A stretch of 64,000 bases of DNA from Leeuwenhoekiella aestuarii (GTDB taxonomy: Bacteria > Bacteroidota > Bacteroidia > Flavobacteriales > Flavobacteriaceae): positions 1 through 64,000 of the forward strand of contig NZ_QOVJ01000006.1 of NCBI RefSeq assembly GCF_004104055.1. The letters run 5' to 3'. Shown in pieces: positions 38,751-47,833 of the stretch (positions are counted from its first letter, which is position 1; each line of letters begins with the position of its first letter). The notes under the pieces are model-generated. The model worked only from the letters and a program-made list of their open reading frames with translations. It was not told the DNA's origin and ran no database searches. Made by a program: the position numbers and the translations under genes.

Positions 38751-40301
38751 ATGAGAAAAACGTTTTACTTTTTAACCCTTTGTGCGGGTTTAAGCACCAG
38801 TATTTTTGCTCAGGATCAAAAAGAAACTGTAGAAAAAATAGTTAAAGAAGCCACTGAAAATTCACAGCTAAAAGTATTAGCTCACGAACTTCTTGATGTT
38901 GTGGGACCGCGCCTCGTTGGCACACCAGAATTAAAAGAAGCCCACGATTGGGCAGTAGAAACCTATACCGATTGGGGGATTTCTGCAGAAAACCAGCAAT
39001 GGGGCGTATGGAAAGGTTGGGATCGCGGTATCACGCATATAGACCTTGTAAACCCACGTAGCGTAAGTCTTGAAGGTATGCAACTAGCCTGGAGCCCTTC
39101 AACTTCTTCTAAAGGTATTGAAGCAGAAGTGGTCATTCTCCCGAAAGCTAAAGACTCTTTAAGTTTTCAGAAAATGATCAATCAGGTTAAAGGTAAATTC
39201 GTTTTAGTATCTATGCCGCAGCCTACCGGTCGACCTGATGAAAATTGGGAAGAATGGGCAACACCAGAATCTTTTGAAAAAATGAAAAAAGATCGTGATG
39301 CACTTAATGATGCTTGGGATGCCCGAATAAAAGCTACGGGTTACTCATCTCGAGAATTACCTAAAATTTTAGAAGAAGCCGGTGCAGTAGGTATAATAAC
39401 CAGCAACTGGTCTCGTGGTTTTGGCGTGAACAAAGTTTTCTCTGCGTATACCGAAGATATTCCGATGGTTGATATTGCTTTAGAAGATTATGGATTACTT
39501 TATCGTCTTGCTGAATATGGTGACAAGCCAAGCATAAAGGTTGTTGCTCAATCTAAAGATCTGGGTGAAGTACCTACATTTAATACCATAGCTCAAATTA
39601 AAGGAAGTGAAAAGCCTGACGAATATGTGATTCTTTCTGCTCATTTTGACTCTTGGGATGGTGCACAAGGTGCTACAGACAACGGTACAGGAACTTTAGT
39701 TATGATGGAAGCTATGCGCATTCTCAAAGAAGTTTATCCTAACCCAAAACGTACCATTCTAGTAGGTCACTGGAGTAGTGAGGAGCAAGGTCTTAATGGT
39801 TCTCGTGCATTTGTAAAAGACCATCCAGAAATTGTTGCAGGCGTTCAAGCTGTATTCAATCAAGATAATGGAACAGGTCGTGTTGCTAACATTTCTGGCA
39901 ACGGATTCTTAAATGCATATGATTATTTAGGCAGTTGGTTAAATGCAGTACCTGATGAAGTAGCAGATATAGAAACGCATTTCCCGGGAGCTCCTGGTCG
40001 TGGGGGGTCTGACTATGCTTCTTTTGTAGCTGCCGGTGCTCCAGCTTTTAACTTAAGTTCATTAAGCTGGAATTACTGGAACTATACGTGGCACACCAAT
40101 CGCGATACTTACGACAAGATAGTTTGGGATGATTTACAAAACAACGCTATTCTAACTGCTGTTCTTGCTTATATGGCTAGTGAAGATGACGAAAAAACGT
40201 CTCGCGAACAAATTGTTTTACCGGTAAATAAAAGAACCGGAGCACAAATGACCTGGCCAGAACCTCGTGATGGTAACCGTCGCGGCGGACTGGATAATTA
40301 A
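38751..40301 (+). CDS. Secreted M28-family metallopeptidase
   Basis: This 516-residue protein has a signal peptide (cleaved near SIFAQ). The zinc ligands of M28 are visible: H298 and D300 in AHFDSWD, D310 in ATDNGTG, E344/E345 in SSEEQGLNGSRAF, and a C-terminal HTNRDTYDKI block with a late histidine. A PA-like insert (about 140-270) precedes the catalytic domain. It likely acts as a periplasmic or extracellular aminopeptidase or carboxypeptidase on small peptides. Confidence 0.88.
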   Translation: MRKTFYFLTLCAGLSTSIFAQDQKETVEKIVKEATENSQLKVLAHELLDVVGPRLVGTPELKEAHDWAVETYTDWGISAENQQWGVWKGWDRGITHIDLVNPRSVSLEGMQLAWSPSTSSKGIEAEVVILPKAKDSLSFQKMINQVKGKFVLVSMPQPTGRPDENWEEWATPESFEKMKKDRDALNDAWDARIKATGYSSRELPKILEEAGAVGIITSNWSRGFGVNKVFSAYTEDIPMVDIALEDYGLLYRLAEYGDKPSIKVVAQSKDLGEVPTFNTIAQIKGSEKPDEYVILSAHFDSWDGAQGATDNGTGTLVMMEAMRILKEVYPNPKRTILVGHWSSEEQGLNGSRAFVKDHPEIVAGVQAVFNQDNGTGRVANISGNGFLNAYDYLGSWLNAVPDEVADIETHFPGAPGRGGSDYASFVAAGAPAFNLSSLSWNYWNYTWHTNRDTYDKIVWDDLQNNAILTAVLAYMASEDDEKTSREQIVLPVNKRTGAQMTWPEPRDGNRRGGLDN

Positions 40302-40328
40302 ATCTGAATTCTCAAAATTAATGCTATA

Positions 40329-40356
40329 AAATGCCCTGATTGATCTCAGGGCATTT
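40329..40356. terminator. Bidirectional terminator between M28 and YkgJ-type genes
   Basis: AAATGCCCTGA and TCAGGGCATTT flank a 6-nt loop, followed by T residues on the plus strand. It abuts the stop codon of the minus-strand gene at 40358. Confidence 0.85.
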
Positions 40357-40357
40357 T

Positions 40358-40855
40358 TTATTTCAACTTAATACGTTCTTTCATTTTTTCTACAATATTA
40401 TAAGCTGCAGGACAAATAGCAACATTCTTCAACGTAATATTTGTGATCTGCTGAAATTTCTTCCGGTCTGTATGTGGGAATTCTGCACAGGCTTTAGGCC
40501 GCACATCATAAATCATGCAGTAATTATCTGCTCCCAGAAAAGTGCATGGTACCTTTTGAAGTACATAATCGTTGTCTTCATCTATACGCAAATAGGTCTC
40601 AATAAACTGTGCATCTTTCATCCTAAAATGCTTTGCAATGCGGCTGACATCCCGGTCTGTAAATAAAGGTCCGGTTGTTTTACAACAATTAGCACATTTT
40701 AAACAATCTGTTTCTTCAAATTCTTCATCGTGTAATTCCTGCATCTGGTAATCCAGATCTTTAGGCGGTTTACGCTTCAGCTTTTTAAAATAGGCAGCAT
40801 TCTCTTTATGCTTATCTTTGGCAAGATTAGGCAACTGCTCAATAAATTCATCCAT
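40358..40855 (-). CDS. YkgJ-type cysteine-cluster protein
   Basis: This 165-residue soluble protein has the zinc/iron-chelating C-x2-C-x2-CC motif (C51, C54, C57, C58) and later cysteines in VPCTFLGADNYCMIYDVRPKAC. The family is annotated as zinc- or iron-chelating (PF03692) but no reaction is assigned. It is divergent from the methyltransferase, with 35 bp between start codons. A TATTTTTG lies on the minus strand at 40867-40860, very close to the ATG, so the mRNA may be leaderless. Confidence 0.85.
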   Translation of the reverse strand: MDEFIEQLPNLAKDKHKENAAYFKKLKRKPPKDLDYQMQELHDEEFEETDCLKCANCCKTTGPLFTDRDVSRIAKHFRMKDAQFIETYLRIDEDNDYVLQKVPCTFLGADNYCMIYDVRPKACAEFPHTDRKKFQQITNITLKNVAICPAAYNIVEKMKERIKLK

Positions 40856-40890
40856 AGCGCAAAAATACGCATTTAAATTCCCTTGATTTT

Positions 40891-41616
40891 ATGACCAAAA
40901 GAGATTCTGAAAACCCTGATATTTTTGGTCAGGCATTACTCGATTTCTACACCGGTAATCACACCGAAGCTATTACAGTCATCTCGTCGCTTACCGAAGA
41001 TGATGAGATACCAGTTCCTTATCTTTTTAGGGGGTTTGATGCTATGCCACTGGTTGAACAAGAAGCTTTAAGACTTGCCCAAGGAAAAACATTAGACATA
41101 GGCTCTTGTGCAGGAAGCCATAGTTTGTATTTACAAAATAAAGGTATCGACGTCACTGCTCTTGATGTTTCTAAAGGAGCAATTAACGTCTGCCATAATC
41201 GCGGGATATCAAAGACTATTGAATCTGATATTCTAAGCCATACCGAAAAGAATTACGATACTTTACTGCTTATGATGAATGGCAGCGGAATTTTTGAGAC
41301 CTTAAAAAACACGCAAAACTATTTAAAGCATCTAAACAGTCTTTTAAAAACTGGTGGTCAAATTCTTATTGATTCTTCAGACATTGCGTTTATGTATGAG
41401 GAAGAAGATGGCAGTTACTGGCGTGATGCAAGCCGTGATTATTATGGCGAAGTAACGTTTAAAATTCAGTATAAAAATCAAACTTCTGAAGCTTTTGACT
41501 GGTTGTATATTGATTTTAAAACCCTAAAAACTGAAGCTGAAAAAGCGGGTTTTAGTTGTAAAAAAATTATTGAAGGTCCACATTACGACTATTTAGCTCA
41601 ACTCATTAAACTATAA
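40891..41616 (+). CDS. Class I SAM-dependent methyltransferase
   Basis: This 241-residue protein has motif I DIGSCAGSHS at 69-78 with the acidic end of strand 2 in VTALDVS, and motif post-I MNGSGIFETL near 128. Substrate cannot be inferred; the family covers small-molecule and lipid methyltransferases. The ATG at 40891 is the only plausible start. Confidence 0.82.
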   Translation: MTKRDSENPDIFGQALLDFYTGNHTEAITVISSLTEDDEIPVPYLFRGFDAMPLVEQEALRLAQGKTLDIGSCAGSHSLYLQNKGIDVTALDVSKGAINVCHNRGISKTIESDILSHTEKNYDTLLLMMNGSGIFETLKNTQNYLKHLNSLLKTGGQILIDSSDIAFMYEEEDGSYWRDASRDYYGEVTFKIQYKNQTSEAFDWLYIDFKTLKTEAEKAGFSCKKIIEGPHYDYLAQLIKL

Positions 41617-41745
41617 TAAAACTAGAGTGCTTTAAAAACCGTACATAGTATTAAACTGCTTATCCTAAAAACATCATAAACTAAATACAACAAGACCCAA
41701 AAGTTAAACGTTTAGTTATTTTTGAAAACATTCAAATTATTTTTA

Positions 41746-42543
41746 ATGGCACTTAATAGAATTACCCCCTACATTACTCTTTTTTTTTCATTTTTAATAC
41801 TTTCCTGTTCAAGCGACAGCGATTCTTCGGGAACTAACACTACTGACCCTACCTTAGCCAATAAGCAAGCTTTGGGCGCTTCAGCAAGAGATTTTTTAAG
41901 TGCTGAAGAATTCACCTCTATGAATGTTGAGATTGCATACGTGGATGGCTTTAGACCCTCTGATGCGACCTTAAGTAATTTGAGAGCATTTTTCTCTGAA
42001 CGTTTAAACAAACCTGACGGTATTACTTTTACCGAAACTGTGGTATCTGCTTCTAAAGTAGGTTCTTTAAACCGCGATGAGTACACTAAGATAGAAGAAG
42101 ATAATCGAACCGTTTTTAATGTTGGAGATGAACTTGGAGTTTGGGTTTTCTTTACCAATGAAAACTCAGAAAGCGATGAAGGAAACAGCCGTATTTTAGG
42201 TACTGCTTATCGTAATACTTCTTGTATTATTTTTGGTGAAACACTTAGAGATTTTAGTAGTGGTTTCACAGGGCCAAGTCTTACCCAACTGGAAACTGTT
42301 ACTACTGAGCACGAGTTTGGTCACCTTTTCGGGTTGGTAAATCTAGGCACTCCAATGGTACGCGATCACGAAGATGAAACCGCTGATGATGACGGAGAAG
42401 AAACTCCTAACAAGCATTGTGATCAAGAAAACTGCCTGATGTACTTTCAGACCGTAGCAGATGCAACAAGTACTACTATGAATGGCTTGCCTACTTTTGG
42501 AGAATTTTGTTTAGAAGACCTAAGAGCTAATGGTGGAAAATAG
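41746..42543 (+). CDS. Zincin-like metalloprotease lipoprotein
   Basis: The 265-residue protein starts at the ATG at 41746; an extension to a TTG at 41722 adds eight residues with no support. A lipobox LSC gives Cys21. The active-site motif is HEFGH (189-193), followed by LFGLVNLGTPM. The position of the third metzincin histidine is taken by asparagine (N199), and a C-terminal CLMYF could be a Met-turn. The sequence TPMVRDHEDE, then HCDQENC, supplies other possible ligands. I call it a probable zincin with unusual ligands. It ends at a bidirectional terminator. Confidence 0.75.
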   Translation: MALNRITPYITLFFSFLILSCSSDSDSSGTNTTDPTLANKQALGASARDFLSAEEFTSMNVEIAYVDGFRPSDATLSNLRAFFSERLNKPDGITFTETVVSASKVGSLNRDEYTKIEEDNRTVFNVGDELGVWVFFTNENSESDEGNSRILGTAYRNTSCIIFGETLRDFSSGFTGPSLTQLETVTTEHEFGHLFGLVNLGTPMVRDHEDETADDDGEETPNKHCDQENCLMYFQTVADATSTTMNGLPTFGEFCLEDLRANGGK

Positions 42544-42570
42544 ACTTAAGCAACCTGCTTAAAAAAACAA

Positions 42571-42594
42571 AAGCTTCGGGAAATCCCGAAGCTT
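42571..42594. terminator. Bidirectional terminator
   Basis: AAGCTTCGGG and CCCGAAGCTT flank AAAT, with A-runs before and T-runs after, between convergent genes. Confidence 0.85.
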
Positions 42595-42618
42595 TTTTAG
42601 TTTATAGAAAATCTTATA

Positions 42619-43503
42619 CTAGTCTAAAACCAGATTTGTAGTAGCGATCATTTTACCACCATCAAAAATATTGATCTTATAAAGTCCTTTTGAGAAGTCT
42701 TCCCCTTTAGGTGTGATGTTTTCACAAATATCTAAAGCTGTTTTCTCGTAGTAAAATTTTGAAATTGCACTATAAGTAACACTAGTTACGCTGTCAATAG
42801 CAATAGTTTTATTTGCTCCTAAAATGTTGTTCTGAGGATCTAACACTTGGACGTATAATTCACGGTCTCCGGCATCGGCAATCCTGTTTTGTGGCACAGT
42901 ATAACATGCTCTAATACGATCTACACGACGCGCTTTGTCATTTTCTACGAGTTTCCCACTGTTTCTTACAATTACCCCGGTACCTACTAATTTACTAGCA
43001 GACAAACTCGCTCCTAAAGCTACTTTTTCAGCCAATTCATCTTTTACCATATTAAGACTATCGCGTTTCATTTTAGAAACCTCTAATTCATAAGTAGTAC
43101 TATCTACCTGCATAGCCAGCATCTTATTCATTCCTTTTAAGCTGTCGTTCTGAGCAAAAAGATATTCGCGTTCTTTTTTAAGCTTATAGACCTCATCACG
43201 ATAACGACGTAAAACAGAAATGTTCGCATCCATTTTTTGAACAGAATCAATTAAAACCTGTATACGATCACGAGCCTGATTCAATTCTGTATCTTTAAGA
43301 TTATTCTCTTCAATTACTGCGTCATATTTGGTGACCATTTGTTTAAGGTCATTAAGAACAAGTTCTTTTTCTTCGGTCAATTCTGCTTTTGTGTTCTTCT
43401 CTTGATTGTAAAGTTTAATTGCAAAAGCACCGGCTACAACAAGAAGAACGGCAAGTATTCCCGTAACTATCTTTATACCCGTATTTTTATTCTCATTTTC
43501 CAT
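42619..43503 (-). CDS. Membrane-anchored coiled-coil protein
   Basis: This 294-residue protein has a cytoplasmic N-terminus, one membrane helix (about 10-29), a coiled coil (about 32-165) and a C-terminal beta-rich domain (about 170-294). Relatives in Flavobacteriia are often labelled 'chromosome partitioning protein ParA', but no P-loop is present, so that name is a mistake. The layout suggests an envelope structural or adaptor protein. The sequence gives no enzymatic motif. Confidence 0.75.
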   Translation of the reverse strand: MENENKNTGIKIVTGILAVLLVVAGAFAIKLYNQEKNTKAELTEEKELVLNDLKQMVTKYDAVIEENNLKDTELNQARDRIQVLIDSVQKMDANISVLRRYRDEVYKLKKEREYLFAQNDSLKGMNKMLAMQVDSTTYELEVSKMKRDSLNMVKDELAEKVALGASLSASKLVGTGVIVRNSGKLVENDKARRVDRIRACYTVPQNRIADAGDRELYVQVLDPQNNILGANKTIAIDSVTSVTYSAISKFYYEKTALDICENITPKGEDFSKGLYKINIFDGGKMIATTNLVLD

Positions 43504-43741
43504 AAATAACTATTGTTTGATTAGCTTAGGCTTGTACCTATTATTATATTTTAACGTTAATGCTCATTCAAAAGTGTGTAAAAGTGTAAAAACAGCTACT
43601 ATAATTTACTGTTTTTTAACGAAAAAAAGGATTTACAACTGCTCTAAAAAAGCACCCAAACATACAAAAAAGACAAACACTGCATCTTTAATTTTTTATT
43701 AATAACTCAGCCAGAAAATCACATAACCGTATCTTTGAGGT

Positions 43742-43906
43742 ATGAAAGAAAATCACAAACGTGCAGCTATACTTTTTGGAGTGCTTGCTGTAATTGCTAT
43801 TCTCATTTTATTCATCAATGCAAGTTTTGGCAAAGGTCTTTTACTAGGGTTACTTCTTGCAGCTATCATTTATATCTTACGCAGCTTTTTACCCAAACGA
43901 CAATAA
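43742..43906 (+). CDS. Small membrane protein (54 residues)
   Basis: The frame MKENHKRAAILFGVLAVIAI ... PKRQ encodes two transmembrane helices (about 8-25 and 31-48) with basic ends. A TATCTTTG at 43730-43737 lies 4 bp before the ATG, which would make the mRNA leaderless or nearly so; no -33 TTG is seen. I recognise no family, but the helix pattern with positive flanks is typical of a genuine small membrane protein. Confidence 0.65.
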   Translation: MKENHKRAAILFGVLAVIAILILFINASFGKGLLLGLLLAAIIYILRSFLPKRQ

Positions 43907-43939
43907 GAACGTTCTAGATCATTTTGATCTGCTCTATTT

Positions 43940-44632
43940 TTATAAGATATCTAGTAATTCTTTAGCATTAGTTAATGCCCTAAACTTAGAATGATTGATT
44001 TCATCATCTACTTGCTCATGAGTCCACGTGGTATGAAACGGAATATGAAATGCATAACCACCCATCGCCAGTACCGGTATCACATCAGATTTTAAGGAGT
44101 TACCTATCATTAAAAATTCTTGCGGTTCTATATCAAGATGTTTAACCAGTTTTTTATACTGCGTTTCTTTCTTGTCTGAAACTATCTCTACGTGGTGAAA
44201 ATAATCTATTAGTCCACTTTTGATGAGTTTACGCTCTTGATCAAGCAAGTCCCCTTTTGTAGCCACAACCAACTTATATTTTTTAGAAAGCTCTTCAAGA
44301 ACTTCTTCAATATGTGGTAAAACCTCAACCGGTTCTGCAAGCATCTGTTTTCCTTTATCTAGAATGAATGATGTTGTTTCGGCATTCATCTTATCTCCCA
44401 TTAATCGATGTGCAGTTTCAAGCATAGAAAGCGTAAAGCCTTTTATCCCGTAACCATATGTATCAAGATTACGAATTTCGGTATCCAGAAGCATACGCAC
44501 GATATCTTCTTCATCCCCATAATCTAAAAGGTGTTTTGCAAATGCAATTTCTGCATCTCTAAAAAACGTTTCATTTACCCAAAGTGTATCATCAGCGTCA
44601 AAAGCGATGACTTTAATTGTATTTAAATCCAA
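43940..44632 (-). CDS. HAD-superfamily phosphatase
   Basis: This 230-residue enzyme has motif I FDADDTLW with nucleophile D12 and acid/base D14, motif II VVATKG, motif III lysine in SDKKETQYKK and motif IV MIGNSLKSDV. The start is a TTG at 44632 (MDLNTIKVIAFDADD), as no ATG is available before motif I. Substrate is unknown; members dephosphorylate small metabolites. The perfect palindrome at 44659-44716 lies upstream. Confidence 0.85.
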   Translation of the reverse strand: MDLNTIKVIAFDADDTLWVNETFFRDAEIAFAKHLLDYGDEEDIVRMLLDTEIRNLDTYGYGIKGFTLSMLETAHRLMGDKMNAETTSFILDKGKQMLAEPVEVLPHIEEVLEELSKKYKLVVATKGDLLDQERKLIKSGLIDYFHHVEIVSDKKETQYKKLVKHLDIEPQEFLMIGNSLKSDVIPVLAMGGYAFHIPFHTTWTHEQVDDEINHSKFRALTNAKELLDIL

Positions 44633-44658
44633 ATTCTCAAAATTAGAAGTTGTTTAAA

Positions 44659-44716
44659 AATACTTAAAAAATAAGACCTCACTGTTTAAACAGTGAGGTC
44701 TTATTTTTTAAGTATT
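44659..44716 (-). terminator. 58-bp perfect palindrome, terminator after the PepSY gene
   Basis: The 58 bp are a perfect inverted repeat with no loop, centred on ACTGTTTAAACAGT. On the minus strand the arm ends in TTTTTT, 9 bp after the PepSY gene stop. The core GACCTCACTG/CAGTGAGGTC is GC-richer than its surroundings. Confidence 0.85.
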
Positions 44717-44725
44717 ACAGAAAGA

Positions 44726-45847
44726 TTATTTCTTTTTTTTCATTTTATTGAGCCAGATCAAAGTTCCGGTTACTGGTAAACTGGTACCTATCAAACACGC
44801 CAAGAAGTAAATTAATTTAGAAAAGAAGCCAAAAACTGCTCCTGTATGTATTGGTTTTACTAAAGATGCCACTTGCACATTAAACGGCTTATCACTAAAT
44901 TTTTCAACAGCAAGCACCTCTCCTGTTTTTGAAATGTAAGCCATATCAGAAGTAGAAGGTGACCACCCGTTAGCATTACGCTTTCTTATACTAAAGAAAT
45001 CATTTCGTGCTCCTGGTAAGCTTATTGAAATAGCTCCCGGATAATCAAAAATTGTGTCTGCAGTATTTAATAGTTCAGAAAGAGTAATTGTTGCTGCCTC
45101 TGAGTTTTCTGTAATTTGAAATTCCGGAGAAGAACGATTAAATATTTTGGTTCCTATAAGGTTCCCTAAACCTTCTCTATACCCTTCAAAAGACCAACAT
45201 AAACCAGTGATTCCCATAATAACGATAAAGATCAACGAGTAAAAACCAAGCGTGTTATGTAGATCGTGATTTACGCGTTTCCAATTGGCTCTAGTTTTGA
45301 TCTTAAAACCGCTTTTTACATTTTTCCATTTTACTTTCTTCGGAAACCATAAAACAAGACCAGTGATAGAAAGAATTAAAAAAATGATTGTAGCTACACC
45401 TACTATTGGTCTACCTATTGCTGAATCTAAAAGTAACCAACGGTGCATTTTGAAAAAGAAAAAACAAAAAGCATCTGCAGGATTTGCAGCAGGCTTTAAA
45501 CTTTCACCGGTATATGGATTTACCATAAAGCTTGTACCACGACGCTCTTTAGGATTTTCTTCTATTGTAAAAACATAAGGCTCGTCTAAAGCTTCGGGGA
45601 TACCTATACTGGTTAGTACTCCACTATTCTCTGTTGTGATTTTTTCTTTTAAATCTGCTATACTTATTTTTTCGCCTTTTGGTTCTACAACTAATTCATC
45701 TGAAAACACATCTTTAATTTCGTGCTCAAAAGCCAAAATGGTTCCGCTAAGACAAACCAGAAACAAAATGATCCCACTAGCTAGTCCTAGCCAAAGATGC
45801 ACGTCATTAATAAATTTTCTAATGGTGTATTTTTTATTTTTCTTCAT
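44726..45847 (-). CDS. PepSY-associated transmembrane protein
   Basis: This 373-residue protein has four transmembrane helices (about 17-39, 145-168, 196-220, 340-365) and PepSY-type periplasmic domains. Conserved histidines at helix ends (WLGLASGIILF, HRWLL, HDLHNTLGFYSLIF, HTGAVFG) suggest haem or redox roles. Relatives are linked to siderophore receptors and ferric reductases in flavobacteria. No TonB receptor is nearby in this window. A TATATTTG on the minus strand at 45913-45906 could be its promoter. Confidence 0.85.
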   Translation of the reverse strand: MKKNKKYTIRKFINDVHLWLGLASGIILFLVCLSGTILAFEHEIKDVFSDELVVEPKGEKISIADLKEKITTENSGVLTSIGIPEALDEPYVFTIEENPKERRGTSFMVNPYTGESLKPAANPADAFCFFFFKMHRWLLLDSAIGRPIVGVATIIFLILSITGLVLWFPKKVKWKNVKSGFKIKTRANWKRVNHDLHNTLGFYSLIFIVIMGITGLCWSFEGYREGLGNLIGTKIFNRSSPEFQITENSEAATITLSELLNTADTIFDYPGAISISLPGARNDFFSIRKRNANGWSPSTSDMAYISKTGEVLAVEKFSDKPFNVQVASLVKPIHTGAVFGFFSKLIYFLACLIGTSLPVTGTLIWLNKMKKKK

Positions 45848-45996
45848 TTTTATAGATCAAGGTTTATCTAGATTTTTTTAATGCACACTAATTCACAAAT
45901 AGCTGCAAATATAAAACGGAAAATGACCTTATGCTATTTAGACTTAATAAAAATTAAAATAATTTATTCTCATAAATTTGTGATGACCACATAAAG

Positions 45997-46027
45997 AAAA
46001 AGCCTCTTCAATATGAAAAGGCTTTTT
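45997..46027 (-). terminator. ettA terminator
   Basis: AAAAAGCCT-C-TTCA and TGAA-A-AGGCTTTTT form an imperfect hairpin with a 3-nt loop, followed on the minus strand by T residues, 28 bp beyond the ettA stop. Confidence 0.75.
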
Positions 46028-46054
46028 GTGTATAAATAGACTTAGGTTCAATAT

Positions 46055-47746
46055 CTACCTAACTAGTTTTTTGTATTTAATACGTTTTGGCATCAAGTCA
46101 CCACCTAGACGTTTCTTTTTATTTTCCTCATAATCAGAGAATCCACCTTCAAAGAAATAGACTTGACTATCGCCTTCAAAGGCTAAAATGTGTGTACAAA
46201 TTCTATCTAAGAACCAACGGTCGTGAGAAATAACAACAGCACAACCCGCGAAATTTTCAAGCCCTTCTTCTAGAGCACGCAGCGTGTTTACATCCAAGTC
46301 ATTGGTTGGCTCATCAAGTAACAAAACGTTTCCTTCTTCTTTAAGCGTCATAGCGAGATGCAGACGGTTACGCTCACCGCCAGAAAGCATACTTACTTTT
46401 TTATTTTGCTCGCTTCCACTGAAATTAAAACGACTCAAATATGCTCTACTGTTTACCTGGCGACCACCCATCATAATCAACTCTTGCTTGTCGCTGAAGT
46501 TTTCCCAGATGGTTTTCTCAGGGTCAATATTACTATGAGACTGATCTACATATGCGATCTTAGCAGTATCACCTACTGTAAAATCACCTTTATCTGGCTC
46601 TATCTCGCCCATGATCATTTTAAAGATCGTGGTTTTACCAGCCCCGTTAGGACCTATAACACCTACAATACCTGCCTGAGGAAGCACAAAATTGAGATCT
46701 TCATATAATAACTTATCACCAAAAGCTTTACTTACACCATTAGCATCAATCACATTAGTACCCAAGCGTGGACCATTAGGAATATAAATCTCTAATTTCT
46801 CGTCTGTTTGCTTCTGGTCTTGAGATAAGAGTTTGTCGTAATTGCTCAAACGTGCTTTTTGCTTCGCTTGGCGACCTTTTGGAGCCATACGCACCCACTC
46901 TAATTCGCGTTCTAATGTTTTTTGACGTTTACTTGCTTGCTTTTGTTCCTGAGCCATACGCTTAGATTTCTGGTCTAACCAAGAAGAGTAATTTCCTTTC
47001 CAAGGAATACCTTCTCCTCGATCTAGTTCTAGAATCCAGCCTGCTACATTATCTAGAAAATAACGGTCGTGCGTTACTGCTATAACCGTTCCTTTGTATT
47101 GTGCCAGATGATGCTCTAACCAGTGTACACTTTCTGCATCTAAGTGGTTAGTAGGCTCATCCAATAATAATACATCTGGCTCTTGCAAAAGCAAACGACA
47201 TAGAGCTACCCTGCGACGCTCTCCTCCAGATAGCACTCCAATTTTTTGATCTGCCGGCGGAGTGCGCAACGCATCCATTGCTACTTCTAATTTGTTATCT
47301 AATTCCCAAGCACCGCGCGCATCAATCTCATCTTGCAAGACAGCCTGACGGTTCATCAACTTTTCCATCTTATCAGGGTCGCTGTAAACTTCTTCCAGAC
47401 CAAATTGATCATTTATGCTGTTGTACTCATCAAGAATAGCTACAGTGTCAGCAGCTCCTTCTTTTACAATTTCCAATACCGTTTTCTCGTCATCTAATTG
47501 AGGCTCTTGCTCTAAATACCCAACAGAGAATTCCTTATCAGAAGTAACATCCCCTTGAAAGTTCTTGTCTATCCCTGCTATGATCTTAAGTAAGGTAGAT
47601 TTACCAGAACCGTTAAGTCCCAAAATACCAATCTTTGCCCCATAGAAAAAACTCAAGTAAATATTCTTTAAAACAGGCGTATTAGCACCGGGATAGGTTT
47701 TACTCACCCCGGTCATTGAAAAAATTATCTTTTTATCGTCACTCAT
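46055..47746 (-). CDS. ettA: Energy-dependent translational throttle protein EttA (ABC-F)
   Basis: This 563-residue ABC-F protein has two ATPase domains with P-loops GLNGSGKST and GPNGAGKTT, signatures LSGGERRRVAL and LSGGERNRLHL, and Walker B LLLDEPTNHLD and LLLDEPTNDLD. The first domain carries the arm insert and the linker between domains is basic, as in EttA, which gates the first translation cycle according to ATP level. The start is set at the ATG at 47746 (MSDDKKIIFSMTGVSKTYPG); an upstream start at 47788 adds 14 residues without homology. Length is typical. Confidence 0.93.
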   Translation of the reverse strand: MSDDKKIIFSMTGVSKTYPGANTPVLKNIYLSFFYGAKIGILGLNGSGKSTLLKIIAGIDKNFQGDVTSDKEFSVGYLEQEPQLDDEKTVLEIVKEGAADTVAILDEYNSINDQFGLEEVYSDPDKMEKLMNRQAVLQDEIDARGAWELDNKLEVAMDALRTPPADQKIGVLSGGERRRVALCRLLLQEPDVLLLDEPTNHLDAESVHWLEHHLAQYKGTVIAVTHDRYFLDNVAGWILELDRGEGIPWKGNYSSWLDQKSKRMAQEQKQASKRQKTLERELEWVRMAPKGRQAKQKARLSNYDKLLSQDQKQTDEKLEIYIPNGPRLGTNVIDANGVSKAFGDKLLYEDLNFVLPQAGIVGVIGPNGAGKTTIFKMIMGEIEPDKGDFTVGDTAKIAYVDQSHSNIDPEKTIWENFSDKQELIMMGGRQVNSRAYLSRFNFSGSEQNKKVSMLSGGERNRLHLAMTLKEEGNVLLLDEPTNDLDVNTLRALEEGLENFAGCAVVISHDRWFLDRICTHILAFEGDSQVYFFEGGFSDYEENKKKRLGGDLMPKRIKYKKLVR

Positions 47747-47833
47747 AATGTATTCAGTATTAAAAAATTGTTCTATAAAAACACCCAAAAGAACAGGTGA
47801 ATCGTTTCAAATTAAGTTAAGAGAATTTATTGG

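Noticed and set aside
42619-43503. ParA-type partitioning protein label
   Set aside because: The protein is a membrane-anchored coiled coil without a Walker A motif.
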